Positions 11,026 to 20,521 of a DNA stretch of 64,000 nt are shown here, piece after piece. Below the pieces are notes generated by a model. It saw nothing but the letters and a program-made list of their open reading frames with translations, was not told the origin of the DNA and searched no databases. A program made the position numbers and the translations under genes. How positions within the stretch are numbered: the stretch's first letter is position 1; each line of letters begins with the position of its first letter. Origin of the DNA: JAVBPB01 sp031549965 (lineage in GTDB: Bacteria > Bacillota > Clostridia > Lachnospirales > Lachnospiraceae); assembly GCA_031549965.1 (NCBI GenBank), contig JAVBPB010000048.1, positions 1 to 64,000 of the forward strand. Reading direction: 5' to 3'.

Positions 11026-11132
11026 GTACATGCTTTTTTGTTTTGGTGCTCATTTTCACTGCACTTTTTCTAATTTTACATCCAAACCTATACCTAAAAA
11101 CATAGCACCTAAAATTTGGACACCATAGAAAA

Positions 11133-11164
11133 AACAGGATTAAGATATTATTCTTAATCCTGTT
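11133..11164 (-). terminator. intrinsic terminator downstream of the 885-aa gene
   Basis: A perfect 13-bp stem (AACAGGATTAAGA) with a 6-nt loop is followed on the minus strand by a T run. It lies 58 bases past the stop of the zinc-ribbon gene. Confidence 0.85.
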
Positions 11165-11221
11165 CTTTAATAGACTATAATTTTTATTTGAATTAATTCA
11201 ATTCCTTAAGAAAGTGCCTAA

Positions 11222-13879
11222 TTATCTATTTGCCTTACTTCCACATTTCGGACAAATATTACCTCCTTTATATGTATATCCACATCTAAAGCAACATTTT
11301 ACAATATGCCTTTCCTTTGCCAAATATTCAATATTTCTTGATTCTGGTTTTTCTTTCAAGTAAGTTATGAATTCATTAATTACATTAATAAAGTGATTTC
11401 TTATATTCTTTTTTAAAGAATTAGGTATTCTTTGTCTTTGCTCTGAAATCCTATTTACAAATAACCCTTTTTTAAATTTGCCTTCAACATACTCCAATTC
11501 TTTAATTTCAGCAATATTGATTTTACCAAAATCATAAAAGTCTTTATAAAATATATGATCTGGCGTTAAAATAAATCCTTTTTTTCCATTTCCTGCTCTA
11601 GTAGTATCACAAATCAATATTGGATATTCATATTCTCCTCTTCCAATACCATATGTATTTAATGCATTACATATAGCTTCATAATCATCTTCATCTTGTT
11701 TTTCATTATCCTGACCCTGAAAACGTCTCGCCTCATAGAAATATATTTTTGAAAAGTCTTTTATGTTATTTTCTAATTCCCTTTTAAGCTTTCTAACAAG
11801 CTGCAAGTTTTCATCCGTTTTAATTTTCATTAATCGTCTTCGTATGCTATCCAATGTATTTGTTTTTAATTCTGGTAATATTGTCAATTCATTAATCTTT
11901 TTATATGCTTCTAGCCCTTCTTCAAATAAAGCATCCGAAATATCTGGGCATATTGAGGCAATTTTTGCTTCATCAATTTCTCTAATTCTGTCATAAACCT
12001 TTTCTAAGTATGGATTTAGATTTTGCTTGGTAAAATTCTGAGTTTTTAGCTGTTCGTATAATTCATTTAAAGCTTGCCTGTCTTTTTTATTAACTCGTTT
12101 TACATAAGATGATATTTCTTCCTTTTCTGCCATATCTTTTTTTTCTTCTAATAGTTTCTTATATGGCATTATATCTACATTTTTAAATTGATTTAATTTT
12201 TCTATATATGCATCATATTGACTACTTTTTATTTGTAATGGTATACCTTTAATAAATTTGTCTATTTCTTTTCTATCATCCCCTTTGATTTCCGCTTTTT
12301 TATTCTTTTCTCCTGTAATTAAATCTGAATTTGATGAATCTTTTACATTATTTTTCGGTGAAATACTAATTTGCTCTTGTTGATTTAAGTCATTAACTTT
12401 TTCTTTTCTTTTTAAAATAGCTTTGTCAATATCATCTATGTATTTTATAGCGTCCTCTTTAACAATCCTTTTTTCATTTTCTATTTGATTTTTTAATTCT
12501 GCAAGCTGTTTACTTGTCATTGAATCTAATTCTTTAATATGTTTTTCATATTTGGTTTTTAAATTCATTTCTAATTGTGATTTTGCTGATATATATTTTG
12601 GGTCTTTAATTAAATCTTTGATCTTATTAGAATCCAATTTGTGATTTTTATTTTCAATCTCTTTGATTATTGACTCTAACTCTTCATCCTTTTTATCAGA
12701 ATAATCATATTTGCCGTTAGGAGCTGCTTTTATTTTATTAAATATATTAAATCCATTTTTATTATCTGAATTTATATTAGTTTTTTCATTTTTAGTATTC
12801 TTCTTATCTTTTTCTTTTAAATTACCTTTTTCTTTTCTTTTATTCATCTTTTTCTTATCTTTAATGTTAGCATGGTCAGATATTGATTCATCCACTTCAT
12901 CCATTATTTCTTCATCTTTATTATTTGAATTATCTTGTTCTGTTTTATCTTTAATGTCAGCTACATATTCGTTTAATCTGTATGTAGGTGTTTTGCACCC
13001 TTTGTTTCCCAAATGTTCTAAATAATCTTTGTAAGCTACCTCATCATCATCAAACTCTATAGAAAAAACTTCACCTTCAGCTAAAAGTTTTCCAGGAGTT
13101 GGGGTAAAAAAGCTTTTACATGTATGGCATGTATACATTCTCGCCAAAACTATGTGACCTTTTTCTGTGTCTATAATCATTTCATTATTATCAGGAAAAT
13201 TGGTCATGAAGATATTTTCTTTACAATCATGACATATGTAATTTACTAAGTAAAAATTACTTCCAATTCTTGATTTTTCTCTGTCTTCTGTAGTTATATC
13301 TTCCTTTTCAAAGCTTATATTTTTTATTTTCCATTTCATATTATGCCACAAACCCAGACTGTTTTCATCCTGAGCATCTAAGCTGTTTTCTTTATTATCA
13401 TTGTCTTTATCTTCATCTTTATTAAGGATTTTTAATGCTTCTAGTATTACCTCTTCATAAGTAATACGTACTCCATTTTGATAAAATCTATAATTAGTGT
13501 CCCTAAAATCAGGCTCAATTTGTATTTCCTTTAAAATATTTCTAAATAATTTGTTGAGTGCACCATAATCTTTATCTACCTTAACACCTTCTATTGAACC
13601 CCATTTACTAAATGCATATAACGTCATATTGAAAATATTTGTAATCATACCATCTTCGGATAATTCTTTTATTTCCTGATTATCTAAAGGAAAGTCTAAA
13701 ATATTAGTAATTACTTTTTTATCTGCATAATTAAATATCAAGGAACGTACTTCTCCAACCAAAATTAAATAATCATTAGTTATTGCAAAAATACTATTCC
13801 AACTAACCTGAACATTCATTTTTTTTATAAGGGCTGTAAATATTGCTTTAAGTTCTGGATTTGCCTTGCATAGTAACAT
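11222..13879 (-). CDS. uncharacterised zinc-ribbon protein, 885 aa
   Basis: Function unknown. No signal peptide or membrane segment is visible, so it is probably cytoplasmic. Three paired-cysteine motifs suggest metal binding: CHDC near residue 213, CHTC near 250, and a carboxy-terminal zinc ribbon, CFRCGYTYKGGNICPKCGS, at about 862-883. Between about 330 and 560 is a very charged Lys/Glu/Asp/Asn-rich stretch, probably disordered or coiled-coil. From about 690 a globular region resembles proteins with a PH-like or bacterial-specific carboxy-terminal domain ending in a zinc ribbon, but I cannot name a family. The start is supported by GAGGTG 6 nt upstream. The gene stands alone between two terminators, so context gives no functional hint. 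Confidence 0.85.
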   Translation of the reverse strand: MLLCKANPELKAIFTALIKKMNVQVSWNSIFAITNDYLILVGEVRSLIFNYADKKVITNILDFPLDNQEIKELSEDGMITNIFNMTLYAFSKWGSIEGVKVDKDYGALNKLFRNILKEIQIEPDFRDTNYRFYQNGVRITYEEVILEALKILNKDEDKDNDNKENSLDAQDENSLGLWHNMKWKIKNISFEKEDITTEDREKSRIGSNFYLVNYICHDCKENIFMTNFPDNNEMIIDTEKGHIVLARMYTCHTCKSFFTPTPGKLLAEGEVFSIEFDDDEVAYKDYLEHLGNKGCKTPTYRLNEYVADIKDKTEQDNSNNKDEEIMDEVDESISDHANIKDKKKMNKRKEKGNLKEKDKKNTKNEKTNINSDNKNGFNIFNKIKAAPNGKYDYSDKKDEELESIIKEIENKNHKLDSNKIKDLIKDPKYISAKSQLEMNLKTKYEKHIKELDSMTSKQLAELKNQIENEKRIVKEDAIKYIDDIDKAILKRKEKVNDLNQQEQISISPKNNVKDSSNSDLITGEKNKKAEIKGDDRKEIDKFIKGIPLQIKSSQYDAYIEKLNQFKNVDIMPYKKLLEEKKDMAEKEEISSYVKRVNKKDRQALNELYEQLKTQNFTKQNLNPYLEKVYDRIREIDEAKIASICPDISDALFEEGLEAYKKINELTILPELKTNTLDSIRRRLMKIKTDENLQLVRKLKRELENNIKDFSKIYFYEARRFQGQDNEKQDEDDYEAICNALNTYGIGRGEYEYPILICDTTRAGNGKKGFILTPDHIFYKDFYDFGKINIAEIKELEYVEGKFKKGLFVNRISEQRQRIPNSLKKNIRNHFINVINEFITYLKEKPESRNIEYLAKERHIVKCCFRCGYTYKGGNICPKCGSKANR

Positions 13880-13946
13880 GATTTCACCTCTGTTTCTTTA
13901 GCTTAATTTTAATGGATATTTTATTAATAAATAATTATAAAAAAGA

Positions 13947-13973
13947 AAACCCAAACTAAAAAGTATTGAGTTT
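13947..13973 (-). terminator. terminator of glycogen phosphorylase
   Basis: The minus strand can form an 8-bp stem (AAACTCAA with TTGGGTTT, one G-U pair) followed by TTCTTTTTT. It lies about 55 nt past the glgP stop codon. Confidence 0.55.
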
Positions 13974-14026
13974 CCTTAATATATAATATTATTTGATAGC
14001 TTTATAAATAGAATTTATGCTAATTC

Positions 14027-16489
14027 CTACATTTCAACCGTAACTTTCTCAAGCTTCCAAATCTCTTTAGCATACTCCTCAATAGTTCTATCAGAAGAAA
14101 ACTTTCCGCATGAAGCAGTGTTCAAAATAGCTGATTTAGCCCAGCCTGCCTGATCCTTATAAGCTTCTTCAACCTTTCTTTGAGCATCTGCATAAGCAAA
14201 GAAATCCTTTAGAATAAAGTATTGATCTGCTTTTTCTCCTCCATTTTTTTCAAGAAGAGAATTATATATTTCTCTAAATAATTCATGATCATTATTAGAA
14301 TAAAATCCATTAACAAGTTGAGTTAACACCTGACGAATTGTTTGGTTATTGTTGTAAATATCCTTTGGATTATACCCTCCATTTTGTTCATATGCAATAA
14401 CCTCATCAGAAGAAAGTCCAAATATAAATGCATTTTCAACTCCAACCTCTTCTACGATTTCCACGTTAGCACCATCCATTGTACCAAGTGTTAAAGCACC
14501 ATTTAACATAAATTTCATGTTACCAGTACCAGAAGCTTCTTTACTTGCAGTAGAAATCTGTTCTGAAACATCTGCTGCTGCAAAAATCATTTCAGCATTT
14601 GAAACACGGTAGTTTTCAATAAATACAACCTTAATTTTACCATTAATATCTTTATCATTGTTAACAACATCACCAACGCTATTAATTAATTTAATAATAG
14701 CTTTTGCTCTTCTGTAGCCTGCTGAAGCCTTTGCACCAAAAATAAATGTTCTTGGGTAAAATTCCATATTGGGATTAGCCTTTAATTCATTGTACAAATG
14801 CATTATGTGAAGTATATTTAATAATTGGCGTTTGTATTCATGAAGTCTTTTTACCTGAACATCAAAAATTGATCTTGGATCTATTTCAATGCCATTGTGT
14901 TCTTTAATATATTCTACTAATCTAAGTTTATTTTTATATTTAATATTCATAAACTCTTTTTGACATTTAACATCGTCTGCATATACTTTTAATTCTGCAA
15001 TATGTGGTAAATTAGTTATCCAGTCTGAACCAATCTTTTCAGTAACCCAATCAGCTAAAAGTGGATTTCCATGTAATAAGAAACGTCTTTGAGTAATACC
15101 GTTAGTTTTATTGTTAAACTTCTCTGGTGTCATATCAAAGAAATCTTTTAATTCTTGTTTTTTAAGAATTTCAGTATGAAGTCTTGCAACACCGTTAACA
15201 GAAAAGCTTGCAGCAATTGCTAAATGAGCCATTTTTACCTGACCATCATAAATAATTGCCATCTTTTTAACTTTATCCTGATTATTTGGATATTTTCTTT
15301 GTATTTCGATAATAAATCTTCTGTTGATTTCCTCCACGATCTGGTATATTCTTGGAAGTAATCTTGAAAATAACTCAAGAGGCCATTTTTCAAGAGCTTC
15401 TGACATAATTGTGTGGTTAGTATATGCACATGTCTTATTTGTAACTACCCACGCTTCATCCCAGCTTAAGCCTTCCTCATCCATTAAAATACGCATAAAT
15501 TCAGCAACTGTTACAGTTGGATGTGTATCATTTAATTGGAAACATACCTTTTCATGGATGTTTCTAATATCATCGTGTTTTTCTTTGTATTTAGACACTG
15601 CTCTTTGGATGCTTGCTGATACAAAGAAATATTGTTGTTTAAGTCTTAATTCTTTACCTGCATAATGATTATCGTTAGGATATAAAACTTCGCAAATAGT
15701 TCTTGCTAAATTTTGCTGTTCAACAGCCTTATGATAATCACCTTTATCAAATGAATCTAAGTTAAATGTATTAATTGCTTCTGCATCCCATATTCTTAAT
15801 GTATTTACAATGTTATTACCGTATCCTACTACTGGTAAATCATATGGAACTGCTAATACAGACTGATAGTTTTCTTGTATAAATTTTTCTCTGCCTGTTT
15901 TTTCATCTTTAGTTATGCGCACATAACCCCCAAATTTAACTTCAACAGCATATTCAGCTCTCTTCATTTCAAATGGATTTCCATCCTTTAACCAGTTATC
16001 TGGTACTTCCATTTGAAAACCATTTTCAATTTTTTGCTCAAACATACCATATTTGTATCTGATACCACAGCCGTATGCAGGATAGCCAAGAGTTGACAAA
16101 GAATCTAAAAAGCAGGCTGCAAGTCTTCCAAGACCACCATTACCAAGTGCAGCATCTGGTTCTTGGTCTTCAATTACATTTAGGTCAAATCCTAATTCAT
16201 CTAAAGCTTCTTTAATTACACTGTTAGCTCCTAAATTAATAATCGCATTGCCAAGTGCTCTACCCATTAAAAATTCCATTGATAAATAGTAAACTGTTTT
16301 AGCATCTTGCTCTTCATATGCTTTGTGGGTAGCCATCCATTGATCGATAATAATATCTTTTACAGTATAAGCCACAGATTGAAACATTTGCTGTTTAGTT
16401 GCTTCTTCTGGTGATTTACGAAATAATATTTTCATATTATCAACTATGTCTTTTTTTAATGATTCTTTGTTCAATTTTAAATCCTTCAT
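14027..16489 (-). CDS. glgP: glycogen/starch alpha-glucan phosphorylase
   Basis: Glycogen phosphorylase releases glucose 1-phosphate from alpha-1,4-glucans by phosphorolysis in the cytoplasm, so it mobilises storage glycogen or imported maltodextrin. At 820 residues it is full length for the GT35 family. The pyridoxal-phosphate signature EASGTGNMKFMLN is intact, with the cofactor lysine at K659. Other family blocks are visible: YYLSMEFLMGRALGN near the amino end, DAALGNGGLGRLAACFLDS, and the IFDVQVKRLHEYKRQLLN block near 550. AGGAGG sits 5 nt before the ATG. It is 82 bp downstream of ileS on the same strand and might be co-transcribed with it. Glycogen and maltodextrin forms cannot be separated from sequence alone. 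Confidence 0.96.
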   Translation of the reverse strand: MKDLKLNKESLKKDIVDNMKILFRKSPEEATKQQMFQSVAYTVKDIIIDQWMATHKAYEEQDAKTVYYLSMEFLMGRALGNAIINLGANSVIKEALDELGFDLNVIEDQEPDAALGNGGLGRLAACFLDSLSTLGYPAYGCGIRYKYGMFEQKIENGFQMEVPDNWLKDGNPFEMKRAEYAVEVKFGGYVRITKDEKTGREKFIQENYQSVLAVPYDLPVVGYGNNIVNTLRIWDAEAINTFNLDSFDKGDYHKAVEQQNLARTICEVLYPNDNHYAGKELRLKQQYFFVSASIQRAVSKYKEKHDDIRNIHEKVCFQLNDTHPTVTVAEFMRILMDEEGLSWDEAWVVTNKTCAYTNHTIMSEALEKWPLELFSRLLPRIYQIVEEINRRFIIEIQRKYPNNQDKVKKMAIIYDGQVKMAHLAIAASFSVNGVARLHTEILKKQELKDFFDMTPEKFNNKTNGITQRRFLLHGNPLLADWVTEKIGSDWITNLPHIAELKVYADDVKCQKEFMNIKYKNKLRLVEYIKEHNGIEIDPRSIFDVQVKRLHEYKRQLLNILHIMHLYNELKANPNMEFYPRTFIFGAKASAGYRRAKAIIKLINSVGDVVNNDKDINGKIKVVFIENYRVSNAEMIFAAADVSEQISTASKEASGTGNMKFMLNGALTLGTMDGANVEIVEEVGVENAFIFGLSSDEVIAYEQNGGYNPKDIYNNNQTIRQVLTQLVNGFYSNNDHELFREIYNSLLEKNGGEKADQYFILKDFFAYADAQRKVEEAYKDQAGWAKSAILNTASCGKFSSDRTIEEYAKEIWKLEKVTVEM

Positions 16490-16571
16490 AATATCCTCCT
16501 AGTTTACCAGCACACCGTTTTACAAATATTTAATTTAAGGTAAAGCAGTGTACTAGTTGTTTCTTTAATAA

Positions 16572-19500
16572 TTAAGCTTTTTCTACTCCTAATATTACTT
16601 CTTCTCCATTTATATTCCATTCTTTTATATAACCTTTTACCTCACCTAAGATAATTTCACTAGCTAAAACCTCTGATTTAATCTCCTCAGAGTTACGCAT
16701 AATTATATCTCTAATAATATTATTACCACTTTGGAAAGCTACAATCTTATCCATAACTTCAAAATTAGCTTCTTTTCTCATTGTTTGAATTTTACTAATA
16801 AGCTCTCTAACAAAACCTTCTTCAATTAACTCTTTAGTTAATTTTGTATCAAGTACAACAGTAACACCTCTGTCGGAATCTGAAATAAAACCTTCCATCT
16901 GTGCTGTTTCAATTAATAAATCTTCTTTTGAAAGAGTTATTTCATTACCCTCAATAGTAAGTTTTAACTCCCCTGTTTCGTTTAAACTGTCCATAGCATT
17001 ATTACCATTTATTTCTTGTAAAGCAGTTCTGATTTGATTTATTTGTTTTCCAAATTTAGGTCCTAATGTCTTAAGCTGAGGTTTAAAACTAAATGAAGTA
17101 AAGTTTTTAACATCATCCGTAAATTCAACTTTTTTAACATTTAACTCTTCTTCAATGATTCTATTAAAGAATTCATCTAATTTCCATGCTGCTTTTATAT
17201 ACATGGTTCCAATTGGCTGTCTATTCTTAATATTTGCATTATTCCTGCATGCACGACCAAGAACAACTGCCTGAAGAACTGCTTCCATATTTACTTCTAA
17301 ATCTTTATCGATAAATGTCTCTTCCCAAACTGGAAATTCACATAAATGAACACTTGAAGGTGCATTAGAATCAAGATTGCACACTAAGTTACGATAAATA
17401 TCTTCAGCCATAAAAGGTATGAATGGGGCACATACTTTTGATAGGGATACAAGTGTTGTGTAAAGTGTCATGTAAGCATTAATCTTATCTTGAGGCATTT
17501 CCTTAGCCCAAAAACGTTCCCTGCTTCTTCTTACATACCAGTTACTAAGCTCGTCTACAAATTCAGACAAAGCTCTTGCACTTTCTGTAATTTTATAATT
17601 TTCTAAATAATTATCCACATCTTGAATTAAAGTATTTAATTTTGACAACAGCCATTTATCCATTACAGAGAGTTTATCATACTCAAGAGAGTATTTAGTG
17701 GCGTCAAATTTATCTATATTTGCATATAACACAAAGAATGCATAGGTATTCCATAATGTACCCATAAACTTTCTTTGTCCTTCTATAACTGCATCCTTAT
17801 GAAAACGATTTGGTAGCCAAGGTGCACTGTTAACATAGAAGTACCAACGTATTGCATCTGCTCCATGTTCTTCTAATGCTTCGAAAGGATCTACTGCATT
17901 TCCTTTTGATTTTGACATTTTTTGACCATTTTCATCTTGAACGTGACCTAGTACAATTACATTTTTATATGGTATTTCGTTAAATATTAAAGTTGAAATA
18001 GCAAGTAGGGAGTAAAACCATCCTCTTGTTTGATCCACTGCTTCACTTATAAAGTCCGCAGGAAAATTTTCTTTAAATATCTGCTCATTTTCAAATGGAT
18101 AATGCCATTGTGCAAAAGGCATAGCTCCTGAATCAAACCAGCAGTCTATTACTTCTTTAACCCTGTTCATCTTTTTATTACATTTTGGACAATTAATTGT
18201 AACTTCATCTATATATGGTCTGTGTAACTCTATTTCATCCGGACAATTATCAGACATATTTTTAAGTTCTTCTATGCTTCCTATTGAATGACGGTGTCCG
18301 CATTCGCATTCCCATATATTAAGAGGAGTTCCCCAATATCTGTCACGGCTAATTCCCCAGTCTTGAACATTCTTAAGCCAGTCTCCAAATCTTCCTTTTC
18401 CGATGCTTTCAGGAATCCAGTTAATTTTATCATTATTAGAAAGTAAATCTTCCTTAACTTCGGTCATTTTAACAAACCATGAATCTCTTGCATAGTAAAT
18501 TAAAGGTGTATCACATCTCCAACAAAATGGATATGAATGCTCATAGTTTAATACCTTAAATAATAAATTGTCTTCTTTTAAATCTTTAATAATGTCTTTA
18601 TCTGCTGATTTGCAAAATACCCCTGCATATTTTCCTACTTCAGGTTTAAATTCTCCCTTTGCATCTACAAGCTGTACAAATGGTAAATCGTATTTTCTGC
18701 CAACTGCTGCATCATCTTCACCAAATGCAGGTGCAGTATGAACAACTCCTGTACCATCAGATAATGTAACATATTCATCACAAGTTACGAAAAATGCTTT
18801 TGTATCCACTTTTGCATAAGGAAATAGTTGTTCATATTCCTTATATTCTAAATCTTTTCCTATATATGTTTCTAATATTGTATATTCTTGTTCTATTACT
18901 GAAGAAACTAATTCTTTAGCTAAAATATATTTTTCACTACCAACTAAAATCTTAACATATTCTTCATTAGGGTTAACACAAAGTGCAACGTTTGAAGGAA
19001 GTGTCCAAGGGGTTGTAGTCCATGCTAAGATGTATTCATTTTCAGCATCTTTTACTTTAAATTTGGCTATTACTGATTCTTCTTTTACATCTTTATATCC
19101 TTGTGCTACTTCGTGACTGGATAAAGGTGTTCCACACCTTGGGCAATATGGTACAATTTTAAAGCCTTTATATAGTAAACCTTTTTCCCAAATCTGCTTA
19201 AGTGCCCACCATTCTGATTCAATAAAGTTATTATCATAAGTAACGTATGGATTATCCATGTCTGCCCAAAAACCAACTGTACCAGAGAAATCTTCCCACA
19301 TCCCTTTGTATTTCCAAACACTTTCTTTGCATTCTTTTATGAATGGTTCTAGTCCGTACTCTTCAATTTGCTCTTTTCCATCAAGACCTAGTTTTTTCTC
19401 TACTTCTAGTTCTACTGGAAGTCCATGGGTATCCCAGCCTGCTTTTCTTATAACTTTATAGCCTTTCATGGTTTTGTATCTTGGAATCATGTCTTTTATA

Positions 19501-19688
19501 ACTCTTGTTAATACGTGGCCAATATGAGGCTTTCCATTAGCAGTAGGCGGACCATCGTAAAAAGTATATGTTTCGTTGTTTTTCTTTTCTTCTATACTTT
19601 TTTCAAATATATTATTTTCTCGCCAAAACTTTAAGGTTTCTTTTTCTCTTTCAACAAAGTTTAGATTGGTTTGTACTTTGTCATACAC
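16572..19688 (-). CDS. ileS: isoleucyl-tRNA synthetase, type 2 (eukaryote-like)
   Basis: Charges tRNA-Ile with isoleucine using ATP. It is a class I synthetase with HIGH at residues 55-58 and KMSKS at 590-594. A long CP1 editing insertion lies between them and an anticodon-binding region follows. At 1038 residues, and with the block DGPPTANGKPHIGH, it belongs to the type 2 IleRS branch, which also holds eukaryotic cytosolic enzymes and many mupirocin-tolerant bacteria. Ordinary bacterial type 1 enzymes are about 920-940 residues. A Cys-X2-Cys zinc motif (YCPRCGTPLSSHEVAQG) is near 183 and another (NCPKCNKK) near 500. GGGAGG gives the start. The leader is short, with no T-box visible. Confidence 0.95.
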   Translation of the reverse strand: MYDKVQTNLNFVEREKETLKFWRENNIFEKSIEEKKNNETYTFYDGPPTANGKPHIGHVLTRVIKDMIPRYKTMKGYKVIRKAGWDTHGLPVELEVEKKLGLDGKEQIEEYGLEPFIKECKESVWKYKGMWEDFSGTVGFWADMDNPYVTYDNNFIESEWWALKQIWEKGLLYKGFKIVPYCPRCGTPLSSHEVAQGYKDVKEESVIAKFKVKDAENEYILAWTTTPWTLPSNVALCVNPNEEYVKILVGSEKYILAKELVSSVIEQEYTILETYIGKDLEYKEYEQLFPYAKVDTKAFFVTCDEYVTLSDGTGVVHTAPAFGEDDAAVGRKYDLPFVQLVDAKGEFKPEVGKYAGVFCKSADKDIIKDLKEDNLLFKVLNYEHSYPFCWRCDTPLIYYARDSWFVKMTEVKEDLLSNNDKINWIPESIGKGRFGDWLKNVQDWGISRDRYWGTPLNIWECECGHRHSIGSIEELKNMSDNCPDEIELHRPYIDEVTINCPKCNKKMNRVKEVIDCWFDSGAMPFAQWHYPFENEQIFKENFPADFISEAVDQTRGWFYSLLAISTLIFNEIPYKNVIVLGHVQDENGQKMSKSKGNAVDPFEALEEHGADAIRWYFYVNSAPWLPNRFHKDAVIEGQRKFMGTLWNTYAFFVLYANIDKFDATKYSLEYDKLSVMDKWLLSKLNTLIQDVDNYLENYKITESARALSEFVDELSNWYVRRSRERFWAKEMPQDKINAYMTLYTTLVSLSKVCAPFIPFMAEDIYRNLVCNLDSNAPSSVHLCEFPVWEETFIDKDLEVNMEAVLQAVVLGRACRNNANIKNRQPIGTMYIKAAWKLDEFFNRIIEEELNVKKVEFTDDVKNFTSFSFKPQLKTLGPKFGKQINQIRTALQEINGNNAMDSLNETGELKLTIEGNEITLSKEDLLIETAQMEGFISDSDRGVTVVLDTKLTKELIEEGFVRELISKIQTMRKEANFEVMDKIVAFQSGNNIIRDIIMRNSEEIKSEVLASEIILGEVKGYIKEWNINGEEVILGVEKA

Positions 19689-19731
19689 GTTAATTCCTCC
19701 CAGCTATTTATATTAGAATTATTTATAAAAA

Positions 19732-19747
19732 TGGGTATTGTTACCCA
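19732..19747 (-). promoter_or_regulatory. terminator-like hairpin in the ileS leader
   Basis: In the roughly 72-nt ileS leader the minus strand reads TGGGTA-ACAA-TACCCA followed by TTTTTAT, a short intrinsic-terminator-like hairpin about 43 nt before the ATG. It could attenuate ileS or be chance. The T-box core (GGTGGnACCGCG) is absent here and upstream. Confidence 0.35.
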
Positions 19748-19766
19748 CATTACCATCTACTTTCAC

Positions 19767-19795
19767 ATTATATATGCAAAAGCTAAATTTGTAAA
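19767..19795 (-). promoter_or_regulatory. promoter of ileS
   Basis: Minus strand: -35 TTTACA (19790-19795), a 17-bp spacer and -10 TATAAT (19767-19772). This is a near-consensus sigma-A promoter. It predicts a leader of about 72 nt, too short to hold a T-box riboswitch. Confidence 0.75.
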
Positions 19796-19936
19796 GCTTT
19801 TCTTTGGAAAGGTGGAAGATTTTGTCTTTACTTTTTGAATAGTTTTAGATTTTGTTTGACTTAATTTAGACATTCTACTCCCCAAGATATAGTTTTAGAG
19901 GAAAAGAAAAAAATATAAAAAAATTTGTTATATTTT

Positions 19937-20047
19937 ACAACTGCGACTAACCTTGTTTAGGTTGGTCTTGAAAAAGTCCTTAATGTAGGCTATGAAAATT
20001 TTATGTATTATAATACTCATTTCGTAATTTATCAACTAATACTTTAA
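19937..20047 (+). pseudogene. possible gene relic in the ileS-pncB gap
   Basis: A frame with one internal stop (19958-19960) encodes EKVLNVGYENFM, related to EKVLDLGCVNFL on the minus strand at 1-122. The rest of the 833-bp gap 19689-20521 holds the ileS promoter and leader, the pncB promoter and the pncB hairpin. I recognise no intact gene there. Confidence 0.25.
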
Positions 20048-20196
20048 AATTATGTAATTATCTTACATAATAATACCATAACCTGACTCAAACTTAAAAA
20101 ACTGACATTCCCCATAATAAAAAAATAAGACCTGCTTATTATATAAATCAAAAATATCACTAAAAAGCATATATTCAGGCTATACAAATTTTTTGA

Positions 20197-20225
20197 TTGC
20201 AGTCACAATACACATATGCTATAAT
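20197..20225 (+). promoter_or_regulatory. promoter of pncB
   Basis: -35 TTGCAG (20197-20202), 17-bp spacer, -10 TATAAT (20220-20225). The transcript would start near 20232, giving a leader of about 290 nt that contains the long hairpin. Confidence 0.7.
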
Positions 20226-20308
20226 GTGACATAATTTATATAGAATAAACCTACTACTTTATCCAACAATAATTTTTATATAACCAGCTTTGCTCAAAAC
20301 CTAAATCT

Positions 20309-20466
20309 CCCTCTGAGGCTTTAAATATATTCTCTGAAAATGCCTTACGGATCATGGAAATGAGACTTTAAACAGCATGAAAGCATCGCTTTTATGTTGT
20401 TTAAAGGCTCATTGGAATGTTTGATCGTCTGCATTTTCAGAGAATATATTTAAAGGCTTAGAGGGT
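20309..20466 (+). repeat. 158-nt imperfect inverted repeat in the pncB leader
   Basis: The outer arms match at 33 of 35 positions (cores AATATATTCTCTGAAAATGC and its complement). A poorly paired internal stretch of about 17-19 nt follows. The inner arms then match at 22 of 25 positions and close on a tiny AAAGC-ATC-GCTTT loop. The element lies wholly between the promoter and the start codon. It does not match a NAD riboswitch I know. It could be a folded MITE-like element, an RNA regulator or an RNase III target. Confidence 0.85.
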
Positions 20467-20521
20467 CAAAGACTAAATAGCAAAGCGTCACATTAGCAAA
20501 ACCCAAAAAGGAGTGTTCCAA

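Noticed and set aside
19689..20000. T-box riboswitch for ileS
   Set aside because: The GGTGGnACCGCG core is missing on the minus strand and the predicted leader is only about 72 nt.
20309..20466. NAD-sensing riboswitch upstream of pncB
   Set aside because: The structure is one long stem with a tiny loop and does not show the short conserved aptamer features of the NAD riboswitch classes I know.
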